A DNA stretch of 64,000 nucleotides from an uncultured Candidatus Saccharibacteria bacterium (lineage in GTDB: Bacteria > Patescibacteriota > Saccharimonadia > Saccharimonadales > Saccharimonadaceae), in the NCBI GenBank assembly GCA_937981355.1, contig CALJPD010000011.1:71501-135500 (forward strand). The letters run 5' to 3'. The notes beneath the pieces were generated by a model that saw nothing but the letters and a program-made list of their open reading frames with translations, made no database searches and was not told the DNA's origin. Position numbers and translations under genes: made by a program. Positions within the stretch are counted from its first letter, which is position 1, and the number at the start of each line of letters is the position of its first letter. Positions 50,191-60,043 of the stretch are shown piece by piece.

Positions 50191-50482
50191 ATTCTCTTTT
50201 CCCAACAACCCCTATTTTTTGGCTACGCGACTATTATAGCACAAATGCAGAACTGCCGAATTATTCTTCTTATTCTGCAAGTTGTAGCGTTGATGAGTTG
50301 TCGGGATGCAAGGGAGGAGAAGAGCTTGCGTTTGGGAGAAAGTAGATCCATCGCTGTGGCGATAATTGTCAATTTTTCCCTGTTTTATGAGCGCCTCAAT
50401 GGTGGCTTCTCGCTACTAGAGGCAAAACTACTTAGGGATTTACTGTAAGATAATATGCTTAATGCCAAGTACTATTCTATCT
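50191..50482. other. Spacer with duplicated promoter sequence
   Basis: No gene is supported here. Near 50212-50242 lies the sequence shared with the spacers at 51255-51285 and 52161-52189: a TTTTTGGCTACGCGACTA-type block which on the minus strand reads TGCTATAATAGTCGCG and provides a -10 box. Confidence 0.45.
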
Positions 50483-51235
50483 TCATAGCTTTTTCTCCTT
50501 CATTTCGATATATTTCCCTACATCCTGCGGTGAGTGTATACCGCGTATACTTGTTTCTTCGACTAATGCAACATATACCGTGGAGTTCTCATAATTAATA
50601 GATAGCGACACACCAAGCTCTTGCAGCTTGACGATTATCTGGTATATCTGTGCGGCTACATCATTATGAACGACCCTACTCTTTATACGCACAGCGACAT
50701 GTATATCTTTACCAAATCGCTGGAAGGCATCACGATACAATGGTATTTCTTTTCCTATCCTTTGGTTTACCGCAGGTATACTGTAGACTTCTATCGATGC
50801 GAGTGATGTGTCGGCACCAAATATGTCTTGTATCATAGGATCAATATCCTTTTTGAGGTATTTTGCCCATATCATATCAGGGTATCCATCCCAATAGTTA
50901 TTACTGTATGGACTGTCCCCCGGAAAACCCTCCACTATAAATCGAATCGCGTGGTCACTTTTAGCATACGCATCAGCCTTAGCAACACCATCTACTCCAA
51001 GGCCAGCTCCCTCGATTCGATAATTCTCTACTATAAATTCTTGGCCATACTTACGTTTGAGGTATGACTGCATATGCGATTGAGCAATATGATCATCAAT
51101 AGTAGATTTTGTGTAGAATATACCAAATATTACCAACATGATAACTGTCGGAATGATAATCATATAGAGAACACCACGGAAGAGGATGGTGCGGAAGCTC
51201 AGTTTGCCGTTGTTACTTAGTTTTTTCTTGTGCAT
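50483..51235 (-). CDS. Paralogue 3 of membrane-anchored surface protein family
   Basis: About 250 residues: MHKKKLSNNGKLSFRTILFR, membrane helix (VLYMIIIPTVIMLVIFGIFY), MQSYLKRKYGQEFIVENYRI then EGAGLGVDGVAKADAYAKSD, YWDGYPDMIWAKYLKKD. It lacks the cysteines of paralogue 1. The promoter-like block described in the spacer lies directly upstream. Confidence 0.7.
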   Translation of the reverse strand: MHKKKLSNNGKLSFRTILFRGVLYMIIIPTVIMLVIFGIFYTKSTIDDHIAQSHMQSYLKRKYGQEFIVENYRIEGAGLGVDGVAKADAYAKSDHAIRFIVEGFPGDSPYSNNYWDGYPDMIWAKYLKKDIDPMIQDIFGADTSLASIEVYSIPAVNQRIGKEIPLYRDAFQRFGKDIHVAVRIKSRVVHNDVAAQIYQIIVKLQELGVSLSINYENSTVYVALVEETSIRGIHSPQDVGKYIEMKEKKL

Positions 51236-51254
51236 ATTTTCTGTTCTCAAGATC

Positions 51255-51285
51255 CCTATTTTTAGCTACGCGACTATTAATAGCA
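51255..51285 (-). repeat. Duplicated promoter block upstream of paralogue 3
   Basis: Nearly identical to 50212-50242 and partly to 52161-52189: CTATTTTTAGCTACGCGACT is shared almost base for base. It shows that each duplication carried the promoter and the first codons. Confidence 0.55.
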
Positions 51286-51379
51286 TAATTATAGAGCTCT
51301 CTAGCTATTCTTTTGAAGATTGTATTTTTATAGGCAAGTGCACTTAGCGCAAGATATTGCTCTATTGTTATGCTCATAT

Positions 51380-52141
51380 TTACAGACTCTCCTTTTCTTG
51401 AAACATTGTAATTAATATTTCTTGTGGTGTGGACTTTAATGCCGTGATTGTTATATCCAAATCAAACTTCTTACCTCCAGATGTTTGCGCTTGATAGCGA
51501 ATAGTAGTGTCAACGGTATCTGGTAGATCCTTTGCAAGCTCTTTAAGATTATCGACGATGCGCATTTTTTCTTGATATTCCCGTGTTTGGTGCGTTTTTT
51601 GAATTGTGATATTATATGGAATTTGCTGCTTATATTGTGCTGCCGCTTGTGTAAAACGTGGTATCACACCATCAACTTGTATATCTTTCGTTTGTAGCGT
51701 CATAGACGATTGGATGGTTACACTATACACTACATCTTTACTAAAGATACGCTGAATAATAGGTTTGAGTCGATCAGTCTCTTCTTTTGACCATACAGCA
51801 CCAGCATAGCCATCATGCTTCCCTGAGGATGACAGCATAACAATGAAGCGGATGTCTGTGTGATTCTTCGGGTAGGCTGTTGCTTCAAACCACCCTTCTA
51901 CACCGAGCCCGCTTCCATTCTTTTCTGGTCGTTCGACGATAAATTCTTCACCATATTTACTATGTAGATATGTTTTCATTGCTGCTTGAGCTTGGCTAGC
52001 TTCAGCACATAATTTGAGATAGAATCCGCCAACAAGGAGAAGCATAACGGTTGCTGAAATAATGATGACATAGAGGATACCACGGAAGATGATAGTGCGA
52101 AGGCTTAGTGTGCCGTTGTCACTTAGTTTCTTCTTGTGCAT
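51380..52141 (-). CDS. Paralogue 4 of membrane-anchored surface protein family
   Basis: About 253 residues: MHKKKLSDNGTLSLRTIIFR, membrane helix (ILYVIIISATVMLLLVGGFY), MKTYLHSKYGEEFIVERPEK then GLGVEGWFEATAYPKNHTDI and AGAVWSKEETDRLKPIIQRI. This is closest to paralogue 2 in the first 80 residues. GAGGG lies 8 nt before the ATG. It is the outermost copy, next to the secretion locus. Confidence 0.7.
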   Translation of the reverse strand: MHKKKLSDNGTLSLRTIIFRGILYVIIISATVMLLLVGGFYLKLCAEASQAQAAMKTYLHSKYGEEFIVERPEKNGSGLGVEGWFEATAYPKNHTDIRFIVMLSSSGKHDGYAGAVWSKEETDRLKPIIQRIFSKDVVYSVTIQSSMTLQTKDIQVDGVIPRFTQAAAQYKQQIPYNITIQKTHQTREYQEKMRIVDNLKELAKDLPDTVDTTIRYQAQTSGGKKFDLDITITALKSTPQEILITMFQEKESL

Positions 52142-52269
52142 ATTTTCTACCCTCACCCTCTACTTTCTACTCAGTGACTATTCTAGCACGAATATAGAAC
52201 TTCTGATTTCCCTTTTATACGCTATATCTGTCTAGATACCACATCAATAAACAGTCTCCATCCTACTCC

Positions 52270-54849
52270 TCATTCCTTATCAATCACCTCAACCATCAGT
52301 TTTTCCTCTGTTTTACCATGCTCACTCGACGGCCGGGGCTCTGTATCGTGGCGCTTTGGTGGTGTGTTGATATCCTTTTTATCATCTGCTCGTTCTCCTG
52401 CGTATTGTTGGCGCGAATGAGCAATCACTGCCCGCTGCACCGCATCACTCCCAGAGCTTGTTAGTAGTAGCGTCCCACCAGAAAGAGGCTCCTGGGCGTG
52501 CACAGCTGCAAGACAAGCATAGTACTGATGGGCTGGCAAACGACTAATCTCCCCTGCCTCAATAAAGGGCCGAAACAGTGGTAGCAGGCACTGCTCGTCT
52601 TGTGGGCTGCCAGTTCGAAAGCAGATGATCGTACCGACATTTGCAAGGATAATATTTACCGTCTGTTGGTCGCGTTGTTGTGCAGTCGATTGTTCTGCCA
52701 TAATCATAAATACACCGTATTTGCGACTTTCTGACAGCATCTGCACAAAAGACGTGGTAGCAAAATTCTGAAATTCATCAACATAAATATAAAACGGTCG
52801 ACGCTGCACTTGTGGCATACGTGCTCGGCGCAAGCTCGCCAATTGGAGTTTTGCAAGGATCGTCACACCAAAGAGCTCCGCAGTATCCTCACCGAGTCGT
52901 CCTTTCGAAACATTGCATATGAGAACTTTGCCAGAGTTGATAATATTATCAAAATCTATCGTCGACTTTGGTTGCTCAAGAATGCGCTTAGCTGAAGCGG
53001 AGAATAAGAAACGACCAATTTTTGCTGTAATCCCCGCTGTCATCTTTACCTTTTGCATGCCACCAGCTTTACCAAATTCTTGCTCCCAAAAGCTGGCTAA
53101 ATTCTTATCTGCAAGCGTCTTGATGACACGCCGTCGATACTGAGTATTATTCAGCAGTTCAAACACAGTAAAGAGTGTTGCGTCCTTTTGTGTGAGTGCG
53201 GTCTGCACTGCATTACGCAAGACATATTCGATACGATGGCCTCCGGCGTCATCATCGCTAAAAAGCTTGCGAAACACCGAAACAACTGACTCAGTAATGA
53301 GATCCTTTTCTCGAAGCAAGGCAGTCCCCTCAAGTCCTGGCGGTATCTCGAGAAGGTTAAGACCAAGTGGATAGTCCAGATCATCTGGATTAAAATAGAC
53401 AACATCCTTTATGCGTTTTGGTGGAACGTAGCGCAGCATCGTTTCTGCCATATCACCATGCGGATCAATAATTGCGAGCCCCTTACCTTGTTCCATATCC
53501 TGCACAATCTGATATTGCAACATGGTTGTCTTGCCACTACCTGTTCCTCCAACGATATACTGGTGGCGAGCACGTTCCGCTTCGGTAAGGCCAATTGGCG
53601 TCTCAATGCCATGATGACGATTGAGACCAATTATAACCGAAAAATCTGGATGGTCTTTGAGAGAAATTGGTGCTGATAGCGTGCGACTCAATGATACGAT
53701 ACGGTTGTCTACCTGACTACTGTCATGCGGCACAAAGTGGTAGAGGCTTGCCAGCTCGGTTGAAGCAAGTGTGAGCGTATTCCACGGCATGAACGATGGT
53801 AATCGGTTGACTGCATTATACCGCCGTATTGTTGCAAGAATAGGTATGTTGTATGTTGCTTTAAGCAACTGATGTGGTGGCGCACTATAGCCAGCCATAG
53901 CGGTTTTTAACACTTCGGCATGGCATTTTGCATCAGGGCTTATCACTAAGATGCGCAAATTGGCACGAAAGAGTGGCTTGGTAACTTTCTGGTAAATACT
54001 TTGCATCATTGCAAGCTCAAAGGTACCACGTGCCCATGGCTGGTCGCGGTCAACGCGCGGCTGGGAGTGTTGCACCGCATGGTGATGGCTCGCTGTAAGA
54101 TGGCTTGTAATATCGCTCACTATACTCACACCTATACCAGTTATCATTTTAAGCAGCGCCATTAGCTTCCCTCCGCCGCTCAACCTGTCGCGATAATTAT
54201 CCTGCAGAATATTTTCATTATGCATCAGTCTCTCTGCTGCTCGCTCCGCCCCGCGTACCCGAGTTGGCGAGAAAACAAGCTGAAAGGTAATCTCCTCGTC
54301 GTCGCTCAGACCAGTCATTGCATGGATCACGTAGCTCAGTGGATCTCTTTGTTGGGATGCTGTGAGAAGTGTCAGTGGTAGCATATAGTGGCCAGTCTCG
54401 CGAAATTCAACCACCAGCGTTGGCTTCGTAATACTTCGTGTGATCTCGCGCACTTTTGCTTCAGGAAGATGCGTCATGATAGCTTTCTGCAGTGCTTGCA
54501 TTTTTGAACGCTCAACCTGCACAAGATAGCGAACGCCGCTCTGGCGCGTCGCAACAATCTCACAACTTAGTACTGACACGCGGCGCACTATACGCTCACT
54601 ATATGACCGAGCTGCTGTAAATCCATGAATGACGGTAAAGAATTGTTCAACTGCTTCCGGTGTTTTTGTTACTGTGGCTGGTGGCGTTATTTCGAGCCAC
54701 ACAAGCGATCGACGCATCAGATAGCGGCGGTTGTTGATATACCACAGGATGATAACAAGACACCACACTACTCCTCCCCCGATGAGTACACAAACACCTA
54801 GCGCGGCATACCATACGATGTCATGTGTGATGGAAGCTGTGGTGTCCAT
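52270..54849 (-). CDS. VirD4/TraG-like type IV secretion ATPase
   Basis: 859 residues. An N-terminal membrane helix (about 10-34) is followed by a domain common to CPR coupling proteins, then a HerA/TraD-like P-loop: Walker A IVGGTGSGKTTML, IDPHGDMAET, and the Walker B YIYVDEFQNFATTSFVQMLS. C-terminal residues are Lys/Glu-rich. It probably couples substrates to the secretion channel. AGGAG lies 8 nt before the ATG. The start overlaps the CHAP gene by 52 nt. Confidence 0.92.
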   Translation of the reverse strand: MDTTASITHDIVWYAALGVCVLIGGGVVWCLVIILWYINNRRYLMRRSLVWLEITPPATVTKTPEAVEQFFTVIHGFTAARSYSERIVRRVSVLSCEIVATRQSGVRYLVQVERSKMQALQKAIMTHLPEAKVREITRSITKPTLVVEFRETGHYMLPLTLLTASQQRDPLSYVIHAMTGLSDDEEITFQLVFSPTRVRGAERAAERLMHNENILQDNYRDRLSGGGKLMALLKMITGIGVSIVSDITSHLTASHHHAVQHSQPRVDRDQPWARGTFELAMMQSIYQKVTKPLFRANLRILVISPDAKCHAEVLKTAMAGYSAPPHQLLKATYNIPILATIRRYNAVNRLPSFMPWNTLTLASTELASLYHFVPHDSSQVDNRIVSLSRTLSAPISLKDHPDFSVIIGLNRHHGIETPIGLTEAERARHQYIVGGTGSGKTTMLQYQIVQDMEQGKGLAIIDPHGDMAETMLRYVPPKRIKDVVYFNPDDLDYPLGLNLLEIPPGLEGTALLREKDLITESVVSVFRKLFSDDDAGGHRIEYVLRNAVQTALTQKDATLFTVFELLNNTQYRRRVIKTLADKNLASFWEQEFGKAGGMQKVKMTAGITAKIGRFLFSASAKRILEQPKSTIDFDNIINSGKVLICNVSKGRLGEDTAELFGVTILAKLQLASLRRARMPQVQRRPFYIYVDEFQNFATTSFVQMLSESRKYGVFMIMAEQSTAQQRDQQTVNIILANVGTIICFRTGSPQDEQCLLPLFRPFIEAGEISRLPAHQYYACLAAVHAQEPLSGGTLLLTSSGSDAVQRAVIAHSRQQYAGERADDKKDINTPPKRHDTEPRPSSEHGKTEEKLMVEVIDKE

Positions 54850-55406
54850 GATGATACTCCTGTCTTAGTATGAATAAAATGAGCAGATTGGGCTGCATCT
54901 TTTGGGAACGTACGCCGGGAGACAACATTAAGCGTTGGTGCATTCATCTCAGAAATTGTCCATTCACCTGTTCCATCATCGACGTTAATGACGTAAGCAA
55001 CGTGACCATAGCCGCCCTCATCCGTTTGGTAGACTGCACCAACTGCTGGCGTCTGATCAACAACATACCCATCGCGCCTCGCATAATCATCCCAGGTGTT
55101 AGCATTGCCCCATGTTGTTGGGATGGGACTGCCAGCCCACTTGCGCATTGCATACGCCCACCAGGTACAGTTCCCCCATGCATAGGTGTTATCTGGCATT
55201 GCCTCGCCACGATAAAAACCCTGTTTTTCGGCTGCATGTGCGCTTGGTGTATGCGCAAGAAAAGATACTGTTGGCGCACCCAAAGAAAGTACGCTGATGA
55301 TTGGCAGAAGAAATAGCACTGCAAGCGTCACGATACTGAGGAGAATCAACCGCCACACTCGAAAGCCAACACCAAAACGAAGTACCTGCATAATCACACC
55401 AATCAT
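54798..55406 (-). CDS. CHAP-domain cell-wall hydrolase, membrane-anchored
   Basis: 202 residues. A membrane helix (about 18-40) anchors the CHAP domain: YAWGNCTWWAYAMRKW with the catalytic Cys, then GGYGHVAYVINVDDGTG with the catalytic His, and WTISEMNAPT. CHAP enzymes cleave peptide stems or the glycan of peptidoglycan. In type IV secretion clusters of Gram-positive bacteria a similar enzyme (VirB1/CwlT-like) opens the wall for the channel. The start overlaps the VirB4 stop (ATGA). Confidence 0.88.
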   Translation of the reverse strand: MIGVIMQVLRFGVGFRVWRLILLSIVTLAVLFLLPIISVLSLGAPTVSFLAHTPSAHAAEKQGFYRGEAMPDNTYAWGNCTWWAYAMRKWAGSPIPTTWGNANTWDDYARRDGYVVDQTPAVGAVYQTDEGGYGHVAYVINVDDGTGEWTISEMNAPTLNVVSRRTFPKDAAQSAHFIHTKTGVSSWTPQLPSHMTSYGMPR

Positions 55407-57148
55407 GTGTCATATACCTCTGCCGGGTCAGTCGTAATACACGGGTGCTCATGCTCAGCTGCGACAATCTTGACAGCAACATGTTGTTGATCGGCAATCA
55501 GCAGTGCATCACCTCGCTCGCACGTCAATAAAAAGCTATGCTCATATTCACTCAATCCAAACTCATCAACCACACCCTTGATTGTTGTTGTATCTTGGCG
55601 CATCAAGATCCGCATTGCACTTTGCGACGCAATAGCACGTCCGTATTCATTATGGAGAAAGTCGTTCGCTTGCTGCGAAATTATCGAGACGCCCAGGTAG
55701 TATTTGCGAGCACGCCGCACCAGTCCAGCGACAAATCGTGCTGACTCTTCATGTTGTAGCAGAAGCCAGCCTTCATCAATCACCAGCAAATGCTTTGCAG
55801 GGTGCGCCATCACACGGTGATTAACAAAATGAGCAATGATCAGCATCATGATCTGACGAAGATTTTCTGGCATATCCTTGATGTCAAACACTACTAAACG
55901 GTTATCAAGGGTAACATTCGTGGGTTCATTAAATACGTGGGCCAGTGAACCAGAGACATACTTTTCAAGCTTCTCGCATAGTTTTATTTGGCGACGCTTG
56001 CGCAGCTCTGCATAGAGGTCTGCAAGCAGCGGTGGTTGCTGTTTTGCCTTTTTATAAATTCCAACAAGTGCCTTATCAACCGCTGCTTTTTCGCGAGCCG
56101 ATAAACCCTCGACCATCAGACTAATAATCTCCATCACATCTTGCATATGCTCGGCACTGCCGTCGGTGTCGCGATAAGTTGTTGCTGTATCAAATGGATT
56201 GATCTTTTGCTTACTTCGTGTCGATAGCTTTATATATGTGCCGTGACATGACTCCGTCAATCGCTGGTATTCTCGCTCAGGGTCAATCACAATTACTCGC
56301 GTCCCCTGCATCAACTGGCGAATGATTTCCACCTTCGTTGTGTAGCTTTTACCCGCACCAGATTGAGCAAACGTAATCGAATTTGCATTCGGTAAGCAAA
56401 ATCGATCAACAATGACCAGCGAGTTATTTGACGCATTCACTCCATACAAAATAATACCCGTCTCATGGACTAATTCTGACGACATAAACGGAAACGTCAG
56501 AGCTGCGCTTGAGCTATCGAGATTCCGTCTTTGCGCCAGCTGGTCATCACCACGGGGCATAATAGCCTGCAGTGCTTCAAGCTGTTGGTAGCGAGCCACT
56601 TTTGCATAAAACAGTTGCGCAGATAGATTTGCTTCGAGAAGCCGTGTTGTTTTGTCCAGTTCCGCTTTACTGTCGGCTCGGACACACACATACACCGCAA
56701 GCTGAAACAATTTCTCTTGCCCACGCTGAATTTTATCGCGCAGCTCAATCGCCGACTCAAGCGGATCACTAATTTCGGAGCCAACAATTTTGCCATCGCG
56801 CACCATTGCTCGACGCATCGACTCAAGTTCGGTAATCTTGCGCTGCAGCTTCGGTAAGGCGACATGCGCATTAACTTCGTGGAGGTGATAGCTCATATCG
56901 CTATCGTGCTGAAACGTTATCAGGCTATCCATCCAGCCTGAGCTCGCAACGAATGGATAGCCAACAATAGCAAGCGTGCGCATATAAACACCATCAATGC
57001 ATACATAGTCAGCCTGTTCTTGTAATCCAGCATACGTTATGACATCAATCATATCTTGTTCACCAAAGAGAATGTCTCGTTCGTGTTGCTGCGTAGGACG
57101 CTTCTTTGGTTGGAGCCAACTGACCAGTTTTGTAAAATGCTTCGTCAT
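55403..57148 (-). CDS. VirB4-like type IV secretion ATPase
   Basis: 581 residues of the VirB4/TraE family. Walker A is FAQSGAGKSYTTK, Walker B is HLLVIDEGWLLLQ, and ASQSAMRILMRQDTTTIKGV is the conserved C-terminal segment. The N-terminal VirB4 domain (about 1-230) is present. It powers pilus or channel assembly. Start and stop overlap neighbours by ATGA. Confidence 0.95.
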   Translation of the reverse strand: MTKHFTKLVSWLQPKKRPTQQHERDILFGEQDMIDVITYAGLQEQADYVCIDGVYMRTLAIVGYPFVASSGWMDSLITFQHDSDMSYHLHEVNAHVALPKLQRKITELESMRRAMVRDGKIVGSEISDPLESAIELRDKIQRGQEKLFQLAVYVCVRADSKAELDKTTRLLEANLSAQLFYAKVARYQQLEALQAIMPRGDDQLAQRRNLDSSSAALTFPFMSSELVHETGIILYGVNASNNSLVIVDRFCLPNANSITFAQSGAGKSYTTKVEIIRQLMQGTRVIVIDPEREYQRLTESCHGTYIKLSTRSKQKINPFDTATTYRDTDGSAEHMQDVMEIISLMVEGLSAREKAAVDKALVGIYKKAKQQPPLLADLYAELRKRRQIKLCEKLEKYVSGSLAHVFNEPTNVTLDNRLVVFDIKDMPENLRQIMMLIIAHFVNHRVMAHPAKHLLVIDEGWLLLQHEESARFVAGLVRRARKYYLGVSIISQQANDFLHNEYGRAIASQSAMRILMRQDTTTIKGVVDEFGLSEYEHSFLLTCERGDALLIADQQHVAVKIVAAEHEHPCITTDPAEVYDT

Positions 57149-57777
57149 GATACCTTCTCCTTTTGCACAAGCGTCTGATGAATCATACGAAGCGCTTGCT
57201 CAGTCAGTGGCTGCGTTTTTGCCTGTATCGGGCTATAAAAGCTATAAAATAATTCAAGCACTGCCAAACTATCAAGCGGATATGCTCGCATACCCAGGCG
57301 CGCCATGCCTTTTGCAAGGATATCAGCTCGAAGCAAGAGTTGCTCACGAATAAATGAGTCATCTACCTTCTCGGTTGGCTGATATGGAATAACGATATAA
57401 AAGCGACGTGTCATAATGGTATTATTCGCAATCAGAGAACGGATGAATGCTCGGTAGCGTTGCAACTGCTCTTGATACATTGGTACTGTCTCAGTCTGCT
57501 GCTGTGCATGTAATTCAGCAAGATAGGCATTCATCGTGATCTTGCGGGTCCGCACAAGGATCTGAATTGGCCAGCTGATCGAGTTGAGAAAACTCTCATA
57601 TGTATCAATAATCACATCTTGTTCTTCCTCACTCCGCAGCTCAAAGTTTACGGCCGATACCGATACAATCATTCGATATCGTCTGCCCGGTAATTCCAGC
57701 ACTCCATCCTGCACGCCTTGTATTGCAATTTGCTGGCGAGCACTCGCTTTCTTAGTTGACTTGTGTAATCCGAACAT
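57145..57777 (-). CDS. Secretion-locus protein, possible TraC/VirB4 N-terminal-like
   Basis: 210 residues. ELPGRRYRMIVSVSAVNFEL and SWPIQILVRTRKITMNAYLA resemble the N-terminal domain of VirB4/TraC-type proteins, without a P-loop. RRFYIVIPYQPTEKVDDSFI keeps a related fold. In CPR loci this protein is often found between PrgI and VirB4 and may be a helper of the ATPase. It overlaps both neighbours. Confidence 0.7.
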   Translation of the reverse strand: MFGLHKSTKKASARQQIAIQGVQDGVLELPGRRYRMIVSVSAVNFELRSEEEQDVIIDTYESFLNSISWPIQILVRTRKITMNAYLAELHAQQQTETVPMYQEQLQRYRAFIRSLIANNTIMTRRFYIVIPYQPTEKVDDSFIREQLLLRADILAKGMARLGMRAYPLDSLAVLELFYSFYSPIQAKTQPLTEQALRMIHQTLVQKEKVS

Positions 57778-58267
57778 GAACGCCTCCTTTTGTATCAGTT
57801 GCTATGCGTATGTGAGCCGCGGGGTCATCAATCACAGCACGAGCTTTGGCTCTCGCCGACGCATCAAGATGAACTGGCTGGTGGCGACTCGCTGTGCCAG
57901 ATGATGCATGTGCATGTACTGGCATATGCGCTTGGTTGTCTTTGTCTTTGTCTCTCTGGCGATACGCCATTGTATTTTTATCCGCAACATAATACATTGG
58001 ACGCTGGTTATAGCGAACAATTATACCAACCCAGTGAGCGAGAATGACTCCCCTGACCCGTATCGACAATATACTACCAACCGTCAACACAGCTGCTATG
58101 ATGCCATATTTATACCACGCTTCACCCATCATTGGCGGCAACACAACAAACACCCCAGCTCCACATAATATGGCACTCACTAAAATAAGAATTTGCATAA
58201 AACCAAGGCAACCAATAATTCGATCCTCTACTGTAGTAATTTGAGCTGGGACAACTGACACTCTCAT
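57752..58267 (-). CDS. PrgI family membrane protein
   Basis: 171 residues. MRVSVVPAQITTVEDRIIGC and two membrane helices (about 22-43 and 52-69), followed by RVRGVILAHWVGIIVRYNQR, fit PrgI/VirB3-like proteins of Gram-positive type IV systems. The tail is His/Gln/Asp-rich and likely cytoplasmic. Its ATG overlaps the VirB6 stop (TAATG). Confidence 0.85.
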   Translation of the reverse strand: MRVSVVPAQITTVEDRIIGCLGFMQILILVSAILCGAGVFVVLPPMMGEAWYKYGIIAAVLTVGSILSIRVRGVILAHWVGIIVRYNQRPMYYVADKNTMAYRQRDKDKDNQAHMPVHAHASSGTASRHQPVHLDASARAKARAVIDDPAAHIRIATDTKGGVHVRITQVN

Positions 58268-59700
58268 TATTTCCTCCCTTCTTCTTGTGCCGATACATGC
58301 TGATGTGATAGCGTATCACGCTGCACTCGTTTCGTCGTGCGCATAGATGGTGGTGTGTGAAGTGGCTGATAGACTGGTTGCGCTTTTGTTGACGGTACAG
58401 TTACTTGTGTCATCTTTGGCCGTAATGCAGTACGTATCCGCGTCTTCGCCATAAAGGTTTTCTGTCTCACCCGCGCCATTGTTCGCTGCGCAAGCATTGA
58501 ATGAGGTCCAGCCACATAGTTGATACCATTGATAAACTGTCCGCCAAGCTGCTTCATCGAGCGAGTACCCATACCGACATAGCTCAATTGCAGCATTACT
58601 CCTTGCACTTTGAGCAACATCACAATCGTCGCAATTCCAGTGACAATTGCCATTAGGACACCACTCCCTTGTGGTGCCTGAGCAAGGCCAACTAGTAGCG
58701 ACGAGGCTAACTGCAAAATAACAACATGAATAAAAATAACGAATATCGTTGTCAGGTATGTTTTGAGGGCAGTTTCAGCAAAATCACGAAACCCTGGCAC
58801 AAGCCAGAGCAAACTCACTAATGGCGATAGGACTGTACCAATGTAGAGTGTCACAAGTCGCATGACGTAATAAATAAGGAGCACGACTGCACAAACAACA
58901 AAGACGATCATAATACAGAGCGCTGCAATGCCCTGGCCAGCAGTCTTCTCTACGACGCCAGTCAATGTGCGCCAAACTGGTGTCGCACCAGACACCTGTC
59001 CAATCGCCGTTATAAGGACATTCGATAAGCTAATCACGCTATCAATAAGGAAGATTGAGCTATTCATGAGCAAGAAAATCAACCCAACTTGTGGCAATAT
59101 CTGCTTCGTATCGACCTCTTCCAACCCAAAGCTTTGCGCGCTCATTATCTGGAGTCCAAGTAAGCCAAGGACAAGAACTAATAAACTATTAGCAATGCCC
59201 GTCATGACAAGCCACAGATTAAAGACACTCTTATTTGTTGCCATCAGCGGTGTTGTAGTGGTAAAAAACTCAAGCGCATGCAGCACTGGTGCAGCGAGCG
59301 TATTAAGAATGGTTGAGCATAGTCCTGTTATCATTGTGATGACTGTCTCAAGTAACCCATTTTGCTGCGACTTTGTTTGTACAGTCTCAAGGTGAGGCAA
59401 TGTTGCATGCTCAGCAGCCTGCGGTGAACCATACGCCTGTGTCAGGACAGCAACCAGTGTCGTTGCTGCAAGCACAAGCACGAGCCCAAGGATTGCTTTC
59501 TTGACGAGCTCTTTTGCGTGCTCCAGCTGGTCTGGCTTGCCGCGGCTCATCATATATTGATAGCCAGCATACACAATAAACAACACACATATCAGCGAGG
59601 CAACAGCAGTAAGGATATGCATTGCTGGCGTTACAAAGTCACGCACCGTCTTGAGCGCACTTGCTGTATCAGCAAAGAAGAATAAACTAGTGCTTCTCAT
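58267..59700 (-). CDS. VirB6/TrbL-like membrane channel protein
   Basis: 477 residues with seven to eight predicted membrane helices from residue 28 on. The first part (MHILTAVASLICVLFIVYAG, then SRGKPDQLEHAKELVKKAIL) is like VirB2/pilin fused to the VirB6 core. Later helices hold AFGVSI-type small residues. It is likely the inner-membrane pore. The ATG at 59700 is supported by GGAGG 8 nt upstream. Confidence 0.85.
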   Translation of the reverse strand: MRSTSLFFFADTASALKTVRDFVTPAMHILTAVASLICVLFIVYAGYQYMMSRGKPDQLEHAKELVKKAILGLVLVLAATTLVAVLTQAYGSPQAAEHATLPHLETVQTKSQQNGLLETVITMITGLCSTILNTLAAPVLHALEFFTTTTPLMATNKSVFNLWLVMTGIANSLLVLVLGLLGLQIMSAQSFGLEEVDTKQILPQVGLIFLLMNSSIFLIDSVISLSNVLITAIGQVSGATPVWRTLTGVVEKTAGQGIAALCIMIVFVVCAVVLLIYYVMRLVTLYIGTVLSPLVSLLWLVPGFRDFAETALKTYLTTIFVIFIHVVILQLASSLLVGLAQAPQGSGVLMAIVTGIATIVMLLKVQGVMLQLSYVGMGTRSMKQLGGQFINGINYVAGPHSMLAQRTMARVRQKTFMAKTRIRTALRPKMTQVTVPSTKAQPVYQPLHTPPSMRTTKRVQRDTLSHQHVSAQEEGRK

Positions 59701-59704
59701 CTCT

Positions 59705-60043
59705 CTAGCCTCCAAACGACTGATGTGCCAACGATGTAACAAGGTTAGTCAAGACATACGCGGCAATAACAACCACCAAGCCGACCGCCGACCAGGTGAT
59801 AGTGTGCTTTGCCCGATCAAGCTGCTCTGGATTACCCGAGCTCGTAATATACGTGAGGCCACCAATAACAAAAAATCCAGTCGCAATTAAGCCAGCTAAT
59901 CCTGCCACGACCTGGATAATGTTTCTGATAAAATTCTCGATATTACTCACCCCGACTGGTGCTGCATACACAGCACCACCCATCACAATTGATACTCCTA
60001 CAACAACCCCAACTGCAATGCAATAACTACTTTTTTGTGTCAT
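59705..60043 (-). CDS. VirB2-like pilin/membrane protein
   Basis: 112 residues with a signal peptide (KSSYCIAVGVVVGVSIVMGG, cleavage near YAAP) and two membrane helices (about 40-62 and 80-102). NIENFIRNIIQVVAGLAGLI and TSSGNPEQLDRAKHTITWSA are typical of the pilin family in Gram-positive and CPR type IV systems. AGGGAGG lies 5 nt before the ATG. It is the first gene of the secretion operon. Confidence 0.85.
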   Translation of the reverse strand: MTQKSSYCIAVGVVVGVSIVMGGAVYAAPVGVSNIENFIRNIIQVVAGLAGLIATGFFVIGGLTYITSSGNPEQLDRAKHTITWSAVGLVVVIAAYVLTNLVTSLAHQSFGG

